Shown here: positions 1 to 5,180 of the stretch, piece after piece | Numbering within the stretch: the stretch's first letter is position 1 | Layout of the letters: every line of letters starts with the position of its first letter | DNA from: Planctomycetaceae bacterium | GTDB taxonomy: Bacteria; Planctomycetota; Planctomycetia; Planctomycetales; Planctomycetaceae | Length of the DNA: 5,180 nt | Assembly: GCA_016765335.1 (NCBI GenBank) | Contig: JAESQE010000625.1 | Span: forward strand, 1 to 5,180 | Direction: 5' to 3' | The notes under the pieces: generated by a model | Database searches by the model: none | What the model saw: the letters and a program-made list of their open reading frames with translations, nothing else | Told to the model about the DNA's origin: nothing | Made by a program: the position numbers and the translations under genes

Positions 1-599
1 CAGAACATATGAGAGGGATCGTAATTCAGCCCGATGTTCTGGCTATCAAGATCCGAAAACATACGTTGCCAAATCGCAGGGCTGATTGCCAGGTTTTTCC
101 CGCCGGGCCATTCGTCATCAGAGAAAAACATCGGGCAGTTTTCGATGCCGATACGGACTTGATGTTTTTCTGCCAGCTCGACAATCGGCTTCCAGGTTTC
201 CAAAAAACACGACCAGTTTTCATCAATAGATTTGGTCCAGTCTCGTCCGATGAACGTATTCATTTGACGGATACCGAGCTTGTCGCAGGCAACAATTATG
301 TTTTTGATCTGCTCGCAAACTTGGGACGCTTCGGTTTGATCGGGGGATAACGGGTTCGGGTAATACCCTAATCCGCTGATTGTGATTCCGGTTTCATCGA
401 GCAGTGACTGGATTTGTTCGACTTGAGGTGTCTCTAGTTGAGCAACATCGATATGCGTGATGCCTGCGTATCGTCGCTGAGCTTTACCTAAAGGCCAGCA
501 CATAATTTCGACGCAATCGTACCCGATTCGGTCTGCGGTTCGGATGACTTGTTCGAAGTTGTATTCGGGGAGAATTGCAGAGACAAAGCCTAGTTGCAT
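1..599 (-). CDS. Sugar phosphate isomerase/epimerase family protein (3' part cut off by window edge)
   Basis: Reading leftward from the ATG at 599-597, the frame stays open for 199 codons and runs off the window, so the C-terminal part (perhaps 70-90 residues, judging by family size) is missing. The product resembles the xylose-isomerase-like TIM-barrel / AP-endonuclease-2 superfamily used for sugar and inositol-derivative isomerisation or epimerisation. It begins at the first barrel strand ([10 protein letters not shown]). It has the family's metal-site strand 'IGIENCP' with Glu153, and 'LNYDPSHMF' with Asp194 and His197, which match the usual divalent-metal ligand positions. No signal peptide is visible, so it is probably cytosolic. 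It starts 50 bp after the LRR gene on the same strand, and upstream there is only a purine-rich stretch (GAAAGAA) rather than a clear Shine-Dalgarno. The exact substrate cannot be told from sequence. Confidence 0.88.
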   Translation of the reverse strand, partial: MQLGFVSAILPEYNFEQVIRTADRIGYDCVEIMCWPLGKAQRRYAGITHIDVAQLETPQVEQIQSLLDETGITISGLGYYPNPLSPDQTEASQVCEQIKNIIVACDKLGIRQMNTFIGRDWTKSIDENWSCFLETWKPIVELAEKHQVRIGIENCPMFFSDDEWPGGKNLAISPAIWQRMFSDLDSQNIGLNYDPSHMF

Positions 600-649
600 T
601 GTATCGTTCTTTCGTAGTTGCCATTCGATATTAATTAGCGTGGGTGCAG

Positions 650-2227
650 TTAAAATCGGATTTTGCAGTTGGGGATTTCTTGTGTCAATCGACTGAATCC
701 GGCATCGGTGATCGAAGTCCTTCGTAGATCAATATGCGTGAGTTGATCGCATTGAACGAAATGTTCGATGGAGTCGTCTGTGACGCCGGTGCATTGTTTT
801 AAGATGAGATCTTTGAGCAGCGGAGCCTGGACTAGAAAAGCGATTCCTGAATCTGTGACTGAAGTTCGAGTGAGACAAAGATTAGCCAGCGATGGAATTT
901 GGGAAATGCTTTGAAGGCTCAAGTCAGTCAGCGAAACGTCTCTGATATCCAACCAGACAAGTTGAGGCAATTGAGCCAGGACGCTAAGTTCCTGTTCGGG
1001 CAATGCACATTGTTTTAACGCCAGGGCTTGCAGTCGCTTGAGGTGACAGATTTCACGAAACTGTTCTGCATCGAGGTGCAGGTCTTCGAGTTCCAGATTT
1101 TTCAACGTATTGAATGATGTCAGGGAATCGAACCAGTGCATTGCAGGGGCACTGTCATCACCGGCTTTGCAGGCAATGACCTCGCCTGTTGCGTTTTGTT
1201 TGACTCGCACGTGGTGCATTTTCACAATGTCGATACTGCGAATGACATTGCTTGCAGGTTGTTGAGCAGGGTTGGATTTAACCTTCAGGCCTGGCAATGT
1301 CTGTTGAAGCAGTTCGATGCCTTGATGTGTGACAGCCGTTTTTCTGACATCTAACGCAACCAAAGATTTGACCGAGCCGAGCTGACGAACCCCTTCATCT
1401 GTGACAGCTGTCCCAGGAATATAGAGTCTTTTGAGTCGTTGCAATTGTGCCAGAGTGGTCATTGCCTGGTCGGTGATCGGCGTTCCTCCGAGATCAAGTG
1501 ATTCCAGACAAACGAATTGAAGCAGATGAAATAGCCCGGCGTCTTCAATACGATTTCCGCCCAGCTTCAAGGAACGCAGCCTGCGAAAATAGGTCAAAGA
1601 AATTAAACCATTGTGTGTGAAGTGCGTATTGCGAAGGTCCAGGCATTCCAGCAGAACGATTCGTTGCAGCCATTTCAACGCTGCCCCTGTGATCGGGCAA
1701 CCGCGTAGTCGGATATCTTTAAGCGAAACCAATCCTTCGAGATGATGCAGGCCAGCTTCTGTGATATGAAGCCGGTTCAGGTTGAGTGTTTTTAGAAATC
1801 TTAAAGATTTCAAATACAGCAAACCGCTGTCTGTGATGTTGGTTCCAGCAATCGACAAAGATCGCAGTTGCTCAAGATGAGACAGCGAACCTAAACCGTC
1901 ATCGTCCAAGTTGGTATTGGAAACATCAAGCATTTCCAGCGAAACGAATTGATCGATTTGTTCGAGCAGCTTGGCAGACAGTTCTGCGTGCTGAAGAGAA
2001 AGTGATTTCAGCGTGTTGTTGTTTTCTATTTGAGAAAGCAACTTTGTGGCGTCCGGGCAATTTCCCAGCAGCAGATGGTTGATTTGGGTGGGCAATGCGG
2101 GCAGTTCGCTGGTGAGGGTTAACCATTCAATTTGCGAAAGGTCTAATGTAAAGTCCTTGCCTTTGTGCTTACTGATGGCTCCCAGAGAAGCCCAGTTTTT
2201 CAATGCAGATTCGTTATCGTTTGTCAC
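650..2227 (-). CDS. Leucine-rich-repeat protein, two LRR blocks, cytoplasmic
   Basis: This is a 525-residue protein made almost entirely of leucine-rich repeats of the 'LxxLxLxxTxITDxGL' type common in planctomycetes. Block one runs from about residue 49 to 313 as eleven repeats, with the repeat leucine recurring every 24 residues (73, 97, 121, 145, 169, 193, 217, 241, 265, 289). It closes with 'LPGLKVKS'. Residues about 314-374 form a non-repeat island. Block two runs from 375 to about 520 as six repeats of 24-25 residues and closes with the similar cap 'IPNCKIRF'. There is no signal peptide, membrane segment or catalytic domain, so a cytoplasmic protein-binding scaffold is the likely role; the partner is unknown. 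The start is GTG at 2227-2225: an AGGA lies 8 nt upstream (2239-2236) and the frame has no other start before an in-frame stop at 2278-2276. It sits 51 bp after the aldolase gene and 50 bp before the isomerase gene, both on the same strand. Confidence 0.93.
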   Translation of the reverse strand: MTNDNESALKNWASLGAISKHKGKDFTLDLSQIEWLTLTSELPALPTQINHLLLGNCPDATKLLSQIENNNTLKSLSLQHAELSAKLLEQIDQFVSLEMLDVSNTNLDDDGLGSLSHLEQLRSLSIAGTNITDSGLLYLKSLRFLKTLNLNRLHITEAGLHHLEGLVSLKDIRLRGCPITGAALKWLQRIVLLECLDLRNTHFTHNGLISLTYFRRLRSLKLGGNRIEDAGLFHLLQFVCLESLDLGGTPITDQAMTTLAQLQRLKRLYIPGTAVTDEGVRQLGSVKSLVALDVRKTAVTHQGIELLQQTLPGLKVKSNPAQQPASNVIRSIDIVKMHHVRVKQNATGEVIACKAGDDSAPAMHWFDSLTSFNTLKNLELEDLHLDAEQFREICHLKRLQALALKQCALPEQELSVLAQLPQLVWLDIRDVSLTDLSLQSISQIPSLANLCLTRTSVTDSGIAFLVQAPLLKDLILKQCTGVTDDSIEHFVQCDQLTHIDLRRTSITDAGFSRLTQEIPNCKIRF

Positions 2228-2233
2228 AGAAAA

Positions 2234-2239
2234 GATCCT
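2234..2239 (-). promoter_or_regulatory. Ribosome-binding site deciding the GTG start of the LRR gene
   Basis: The minus strand reads AGGATC here, and AGGA is followed by 8 nt and then GTG at 2227. No ATG occurs in frame between this GTG and the upstream stop at 2276-2278, so the GTG start rests on this site and on the absence of alternatives. Confidence 0.6.
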
Positions 2240-2278
2240 GGCCCGGCAGTATAATTGAAAGGAATGGACATCAAATCA

Positions 2279-3043
2279 TTAACAACTTGTTTTGGGTTGG
2301 TCCCAGTTGGGGAATTCACGATCCAGCATTCTCAGCATCGCGGCCCATAAGTCTTGTACGTCGCCCTGGTGGTACTGATCGTATTGGGAAGCAGTGTGCT
2401 CGCAAATTTCTGGCGAGGGAATCAGCGGATTTTTTGTTGCACTCAAAGTTCGCATTTGAATTTCGCACGATTCGTGCAAGTAGTACATATAATAGAAAGC
2501 CTCGGCGACGGTTTCTCCCACGGTCAGCAAACCGTGGTTCCGCATGATCATCGCTTTGTGATTTCCTAAATCTTGCGTGATGCGATCCTGATTGCTTAGC
2601 TCCAATTCGATCCCACCAAAATCGTGGTAGGCTATTCGATTATAGAATTCCATCGAAATTTGAGTCAGCGGAAGCAAGCCCTCTTTCATTGCAGAAACGA
2701 CCATTCCGGCCATTGCATGGTTATGAACAATACAAGTTGCGTCTTCTCGGCTGACATGGATCGCACTGTGAATGGTGAAGCCAGCAGGGATAAATGTGAC
2801 GCCCGGCTGATCGAGAACTTTCCCGGAAGTATTCACTTTCAATAATAGGTCTGGTGACATCTCTCCCGAAAGATAACCCTCGGGGTTCACCAAATAAGAC
2901 TGTTCTTCACCTGCTTCACAGGGAATTCGAACAGAAATATGATTAAAAATAGAGTCCATCCAGCCGAAGTAAGCCGACAGGCGGTAAATCGCAGTCAACT
3001 CTCGACGCAGTTTCGGTTCCGTTTTTATCTGAGAAGACGCCAT
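2279..3043 (-). CDS. Class II aldolase/adducin family protein
   Basis: This 254-residue protein has the class II (zinc) aldolase/adducin-head fold, which includes fuculose-phosphate aldolase, ribulose-phosphate epimerase AraD and relatives. Visible landmarks are 'IFNHISVRI' (Asn34, phosphate/substrate loop), 'YLVNPEGYLSGEMSPDLLLKV' at 50-70 (quoted in two parts: the NPEG turn and SPDLLLKV), 'HSAIH' (92-96), the zinc pair 'VHNHA' (His107, His109) and the third ligand His170 in 'RNHGLLTVG'. By eye, the catalytic Glu of the fuculose aldolase 'SSEWRFH' motif aligns with Gly88 in 'PAGFTIH', as in the adducin-like branch, so aldol cleavage is not assured. Residues 180-200 form a helix rich in Tyr and Met. 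The ATG at 3043 is preceded by an in-frame TAG two codons upstream, which fixes the start. An AGGA lies only 1 nt from the ATG. The gene follows bioB by 41 bp and precedes the LRR gene by 51 bp. Confidence 0.9.
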   Translation of the reverse strand: MASSQIKTEPKLRRELTAIYRLSAYFGWMDSIFNHISVRIPCEAGEEQSYLVNPEGYLSGEMSPDLLLKVNTSGKVLDQPGVTFIPAGFTIHSAIHVSREDATCIVHNHAMAGMVVSAMKEGLLPLTQISMEFYNRIAYHDFGGIELELSNQDRITQDLGNHKAMIMRNHGLLTVGETVAEAFYYMYYLHESCEIQMRTLSATKNPLIPSPEICEHTASQYDQYHQGDVQDLWAAMLRMLDREFPNWDQPKTSC

Positions 3044-3081
3044 TTCCTATTACCGTTCTTATCTTACTTAAAGGAGGAAAT
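3042..3081 (-). promoter_or_regulatory. Possible start-sequestering hairpin between bioB and the aldolase gene
   Basis: In the minus-strand transcript, AUUUCCU (3081-3075) is a perfect 7-nt complement of AGGAAAU (3048-3042), which contains the aldolase gene's AGGA and the AU of its start codon; the loop is 26 nt. The 5' arm begins 3 nt after the bioB stop codon (3087-3085), so a ribosome finishing bioB would cover it and free the start. That suggests translational coupling, but a 7-bp stem with a long loop is modest evidence. Confidence 0.3.
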
Positions 3082-3084
3082 CGA

Positions 3085-4128
3085 TCAGCAGCTTAATGCT
3101 GCATTGGGGGAATCAGAACTGTCTCCAGATTCTGCCCCCTGAAGGACAATTTCAAAACCAAGATCCTCAATCATTTTAAAATCTTCGTGTGTTTCCTGTC
3201 CAACGGTTGTCAGGTAATCGCTGATGAAAATTGAATTCGCAGGATACAGCCCCAACGCTTGCAACGAACGCAAGTGAACTTCACGACCGCCTGCAATACG
3301 AATTTCTGTTGCAGGATGCATGAAGCGGAACAGACACAAAGCTTTAAGACATCGCTGCGGTGTCAGCTGCGAGACATCTTCCAGGGGTGTTCCTTCAATG
3401 GATGTCAGGAAATTGATTGGAATCGATTTGACGTTCAGCGACTTCAATTCGCAGGCAACACCCACCAGGTCGGCATCGGTTTCTCCCATGCCAACAATTA
3501 CCCCCGAACACAATTCCATACCAGCATCAGCGGCGACTTGTAATGTGTCGAGACGATCCTGGTAGGTGTGTGTCGTGCAGATGGTTTCGTAATACTCGCG
3601 AGAGGTATTCAAATTATGATTAATACGGTCGACACCAGCGTCAGCCAGAATTTTCGCTTGATCCGGCTTGAGCAGACCCAGGCAGCAACAGATGTGCAGA
3701 CCTAATTCGCTTTTAATTCGTTTGACAACTCCTGCAACGTGTTCAACTTCCCGGTTTGTGGGACCACGACCGCTGGCGACAATACAGTATGTTTTGGCCT
3801 GATTTTCTGCGGCTTGCTTGGCTCCAGCGAAAATTTTCTCTTCGTTGAGCCAAACATACTTTTCGATAGGAGCTTCTGAAATCTTCGATTGAGAGCAATA
3901 CCCACAATCTTCCGGACAAAGTCCACTTTTTGCATTTTTCAGGTAATATAACTGCACCTGATTGCCAAAGTGATGATTCCGAATCCGATAGGATGCATGC
4001 AGAAGCGACAAAATTTCTTCGTCTGGACAATCCAAAATACTGTGCAGAGTTTTCTCGTCAGGTGTTTCGCCTGTAAGAACACGATCTGCAAGTTCGTCCC
4101 AGTCAGTTTTTTCAGTGGTCGTTGACAT
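3085..4128 (-). CDS. bioB: Biotin synthase (radical SAM)
   Basis: BioB inserts sulphur into dethiobiotin to make biotin, the last step of the pathway, in the cytosol. The 347 residues match the usual length. The radical-SAM [4Fe-4S] motif CxxxCxxC is 'CPEDCGYC' (Cys71, Cys75, Cys78). The ligands of the sacrificial [2Fe-2S] cluster are present: Cys115 in 'TYCIVASG', Cys147 in 'HICCCLGLL', Cys207 in 'ELCSGVIVGMGET', and an Arg in 'EIRIAGGRE' (probably Arg277). The substrate/SAM motif reads 'INHNLNTS', with Asn174 where E. coli has Asp; this and 'CLGLLKPDQA' resemble the Bacillus-type BioB branch. The C-terminal 'GLYPANSIFISDYLTT' is also typical. The ATG at 4128 is preceded by AAAGAG about 5 nt upstream, a weak ribosome-binding site. 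The gene stands first in the minus-strand cluster. No other bio genes are in the window, and no recognisable BirA or BioR operator is seen upstream. Confidence 0.97.
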   Translation of the reverse strand: MSTTTEKTDWDELADRVLTGETPDEKTLHSILDCPDEEILSLLHASYRIRNHHFGNQVQLYYLKNAKSGLCPEDCGYCSQSKISEAPIEKYVWLNEEKIFAGAKQAAENQAKTYCIVASGRGPTNREVEHVAGVVKRIKSELGLHICCCLGLLKPDQAKILADAGVDRINHNLNTSREYYETICTTHTYQDRLDTLQVAADAGMELCSGVIVGMGETDADLVGVACELKSLNVKSIPINFLTSIEGTPLEDVSQLTPQRCLKALCLFRFMHPATEIRIAGGREVHLRSLQALGLYPANSIFISDYLTTVGQETHEDFKMIEDLGFEIVLQGAESGDSSDSPNAALSC

Positions 4129-4247
4129 GTTACTCTTTATTGATTGAAGCTGCTGTGAATAGACAATTTTGGATGAAACAGCGATTCTACCTGCAACAGA
4201 TACCGTAGGGAAGTCTGCGGATTCGGTTTCGCTGGTCTGTCGCTTGA
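4129..4247 (-). promoter_or_regulatory. Upstream region of bioB (promoter not resolved)
   Basis: These 119 bp between bioB and the left mobile element should hold the bioB leader and promoter. On the minus strand TTGTCT (4167-4162) could be a -35 box, but no good -10 lies at 16-18 bp. No riboswitch-like fold or biotin-regulator palindrome is apparent. The mobile element at 4248-4367 lies immediately upstream and may have displaced or altered the original promoter. Confidence 0.35.
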
Positions 4248-4268
4248 GAGAACCTTTATTAATTGGTT

Positions 4269-4289
4269 CTCCCCCTTGGGAAGGGGGAG
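4269..4289. repeat. Perfect 9-bp hairpin inside element A, next to G-runs
   Basis: CTCCCCCTT (4269-4277) and AAGGGGGAG (4281-4289) are perfect inverted repeats around a GGG loop. A further run of six G follows at 4295-4300. The motif resembles C/G-rich palindromic repeats that I recall as dispersed in many bacterial genomes, including planctomycetes and cyanobacteria; that is memory, not a search. There is no immediate T-tract on either strand, so it is not a clear intrinsic terminator. It overlaps another 7-bp inverted repeat, GAGAACC (4248-4254) with GGTTCTC (4265-4271). Confidence 0.6.
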
Positions 4290-4335
4290 TTAGAGGGGGG
4301 TTTTGAACGGTTTTTTATAACCAAACTGTATTCGA

Positions 4336-4365
4336 GAACCTCTGGGAGTCAATTAACGGAGGTTC
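4336..4365. repeat. 7-bp inverted repeat at the right end of element A
   Basis: GAACCTC (4336-4342) pairs with GAGGTTC (4359-4365) over a 16-nt loop. The left arm is part of GAGAACCTCT, an internal partial duplicate of the element's left terminus in the same orientation. It may mark a nested or rearranged insertion. Confidence 0.5.
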
Positions 4366-4371
4366 CCTTGA

Positions 4372-4534
4372 AACAAAGATGTGTCCGAATGCGAATCTGA
4401 AACCTTCTGGCTGGCTTGCAGCCTTGAAATTCAGGCAAATCGCAATAAACTGTTGTATTGGTTGTCGTCGGGGCAACGTGTCATTTTTACTCGCCGTCGC
4501 CAGCCTTGCGTAAGTCGTTAGTATGAAACAGTTT
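4372..4534 (+). other. Intergenic stretch upstream of tRNA-Thr
   Basis: This stretch of 163 bp runs between element A and the tRNA. It should hold the tRNA promoter. TAGTAT at 4519-4524 is a weak -10 candidate (4 of 6 consensus bases), about 10 bp before the tRNA start, but no convincing -35 lies at the right distance. A small hairpin, GGCTG/CAGCC at 4409-4423, is present. A 44-codon frame at 4379-4513 has no ribosome-binding site and is not called as a gene. Confidence 0.4.
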
Positions 4535-4607
<73 letters not shown>

Positions 4608-4731
4608 CTTATTCTCTTGGTGTGTCGATCAAGTACGTATTTCTTGGAACCAGTGAATCAGAATTTCAGCTTATGGGAACCTCTATTAATCCAAAGGGAG
4701 CACACACATTCCTGTCTGTTTCGTTTGAGCA

Positions 4732-4748
4732 TGCCTTAATTCAAGGCA
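4732..4748. repeat. Small hairpin inside element B
   Basis: TGCCTT (4732-4737) and AAGGCA (4743-4748) are perfect 6-bp inverted repeats with a 5-nt loop. No T-tract follows on the plus strand, so it is not a convincing terminator. It may simply contribute to folding of the element. Confidence 0.4.
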
Positions 4749-4793
4749 GGCGAAAATGTCTACCCTCCACTCGCAATGTCTTTTTGAATTAAT

Positions 4794-4798
4794 AGAGG
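4794..4798 (+). promoter_or_regulatory. Ribosome-binding site of the flavoprotein gene, located in the right end of element B
   Basis: AGAGG at 4794-4798 is followed by 7 nt and then ATG at 4806, a good Shine-Dalgarno placement. It is wholly inside the right terminal inverted repeat of element B (4788-4803), so the gene's translation signal appears to be supplied by the element. Confidence 0.6.
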
Positions 4799-4805
4799 TT
4801 CCTTT

Positions 4806-5180
4806 ATGTACCTGATTATTGCTTGTAGTCAACGAGAACAAAGCCGCAGTCGCATCTTGGCAGAGGCAGCTCAGTTGGCAATCCAGTCGCAGGGGCGTGA
4901 AGTCGAGCTGATTCAGCTCAAGGATTATCCGCTTCCGCTTTGCGATGGCGAAAGTGCTTACTCCGATCCGAATGTTGCCATCCTGGCGAAGAAAATCCTG
5001 CAAGCCGAGGGCGTCTTGTTTGCCTGTCCTATTTATAATTACAGCATTAATTCTGCGATGAAGAATTTGATTGAATTAACCGGGCGAAACTTGCAGGAAA
5101 AAGTGGTCGGCTTCCTTTGCGCAGCCGGTGGAGCCAACAGTTATATGTCGATCATGGGCATCGCGAACAGTTTAATGCTC
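4806..5180 (+). CDS. NADPH-dependent FMN reductase-like flavoprotein (N-terminal 125 codons, cut by window edge)
   Basis: The frame opens at ATG 4806 and continues to the right edge, giving 125 residues of a flavodoxin-fold NAD(P)H:FMN/quinone reductase (SsuE/ArsH/chromate-reductase-like superfamily). The protein begins at the first beta strand (MYLIIACS) and goes into a phosphate-binding loop rich in Ser and Arg, 'SQREQSRSR' (8-16), where FMN phosphate would bind. '[14 protein letters not shown]' (74-87) is the family's 'P-x-Y-N-x-S-x-x-x-x-x-K-N' flavin segment. '[10 protein letters not shown]' (106-115) is the second flavin loop, with the rest of the protein still to come. It is probably cytosolic and supplies reduced flavin or detoxifies quinones or metals; the substrate is not determinable. 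An in-frame TGA at 4785-4787 rules out a longer start. It is the only plus-strand protein gene in the window, and its leader is element B. Confidence 0.9.
   Translation, partial: MYLIIACSQREQSRSRILAEAAQLAIQSQGREVELIQLKDYPLPLCDGESAYSDPNVAILAKKILQAEGVLFACPIYNYSINSAMKNLIELTGRNLQEKVVGFLCAAGGANSYMSIMGIANSLML

Larger units (their letters stand above)
4248..4367. mobile_element. MITE-like element A (120 bp) with 16-bp terminal inverted repeats and TTGA target duplication
   Basis: The left end (4248-4263) reads GAGAACCTTTATTAAT. The right end (4352-4367), read on the other strand, is GGGAACCTCCGTTAAT. Each matches the consensus GGGAACCTCTATTAAT of element B at 14 of 16 positions. The exact 4-bp sequence TTGA sits directly outside both ends (4244-4247 and 4368-4371), as expected of a target-site duplication. 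There is no open reading frame of note inside, so any movement would need a transposase from elsewhere. The interior holds a C/G-rich hairpin (4269-4289) and a partial extra copy of the left end (GAGAACCTCT at 4334-4343). The terminal repeats have diverged more than those of element B, suggesting an older insertion. The family is not assigned. Confidence 0.72.
4675..4803. mobile_element. MITE-like element B (129 bp) with near-perfect 16-bp terminal inverted repeats and TTAT target duplication
   Basis: The left end (4675-4690) reads GGGAACCTCTATTAAT. The right end (4788-4803), read on the other strand, is AGGAACCTCTATTAAT, so 15 of 16 bases match and 15 are a continuous perfect inverted repeat. 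TTAT lies directly outside both ends (4671-4674 and 4804-4807). The interior of about 97 bp has no gene and shows no clear similarity to the interior of element A. It includes a small hairpin, TGCCTT/AAGGCA at 4732-4748. The ends are nearly intact, suggesting a more recent insertion than A. The right end abuts the flavoprotein gene: the AT of its start codon lies within the duplicated TTAT. No transposase is in the window, so the element is non-autonomous, and its family is not assigned. Confidence 0.8.

Noticed and set aside
1136..1354. Plus-strand open frames opposite the LRR, aldolase and bioB genes
   Set aside because: They are antisense to genes with clear family motifs, lack domains and ribosome-binding sites, and are shadows of coding sequence.
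3071..3098. Strong plus-strand Shine-Dalgarno (AAAGGAGG) before an ATG at 3096
   Set aside because: The ATG is about 18 nt beyond it, and the frame gives only a short peptide antisense to the end of bioB.
3088..3102. GCAGC/GCTGC hairpin at the end of bioB as a transcription terminator
   Set aside because: It has a 5-bp stem, lies within the bioB coding end, and is not followed by a T-tract on the minus strand. The next gene starts close by.
4129..4200. Biotin-repressor (BirA or BioR) operator upstream of bioB
   Set aside because: No long dyad of the BirA kind and no TTATCTATAA-like BioR site can be seen; TTGTCTATTCA resembles only part of either.
4269..4300. G-quadruplex formed by the G-runs of element A
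   Set aside because: There are only three separate runs of three or more G, and the nearby C-run would compete by forming the perfect hairpin.
4379..4513. 44-codon open frame between element A and the tRNA, with a Cys-rich 'NCCIGC' segment
   Set aside because: The only Shine-Dalgarno-like sequence (GGAGG at 4358-4362) is 16 nt away, too far. There is no recognisable domain, and the length is expected by chance.

Overview
The window looks like a chromosomal segment of a planctomycete (Planctomycetota), probably of the Gimesia/Planctomyces type. This is inferred from the cytoplasmic leucine-rich-repeat protein with 24-residue 'ITDxGL' repeats, the style of the sugar isomerase/epimerase ('NYDPSH'), the moderate G+C and the weak Shine-Dalgarno signals. 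No marker fixes the genus.

Layout. Positions 1-4128 hold four genes, all on the minus strand and spaced 41-51 bp apart, so they may be one transcript read from right to left: biotin synthase (bioB, 4128-3085), a class II aldolase/adducin-type protein (3043-2279), a 525-residue two-block LRR protein with a GTG start (2227-650), and a sugar phosphate isomerase/epimerase cut by the left edge (599-1). No convincing terminator lies in the gaps. BioB makes biotin; the aldolase-like and isomerase proteins suggest sugar or sugar-acid metabolism. A functional link between bioB and the other three is not evident.

Positions 4129-4805 hold a tRNA-Thr(CGU) gene at 4535-4607. On either side of it lie two short non-coding elements (4248-4367 and 4675-4803) that share 16-bp terminal inverted repeats of consensus GGGAACCTCTATTAAT. 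Each is bordered by its own exact 4-bp direct repeat (TTGA and TTAT). This is the structure of MITE-like elements mobilised by a transposase encoded elsewhere. Their interiors are unrelated; the left one carries a strong C/G-rich hairpin.

From 4806 to the right edge, on the plus strand, is the first 125 codons of an NADPH-dependent FMN reductase-like flavoprotein. The right-hand element ends directly at this gene: its terminal repeat contains the likely ribosome-binding site, and its target-site duplication includes the AT of the ATG start codon. This, together with the twin elements, is the most notable thing in the window.
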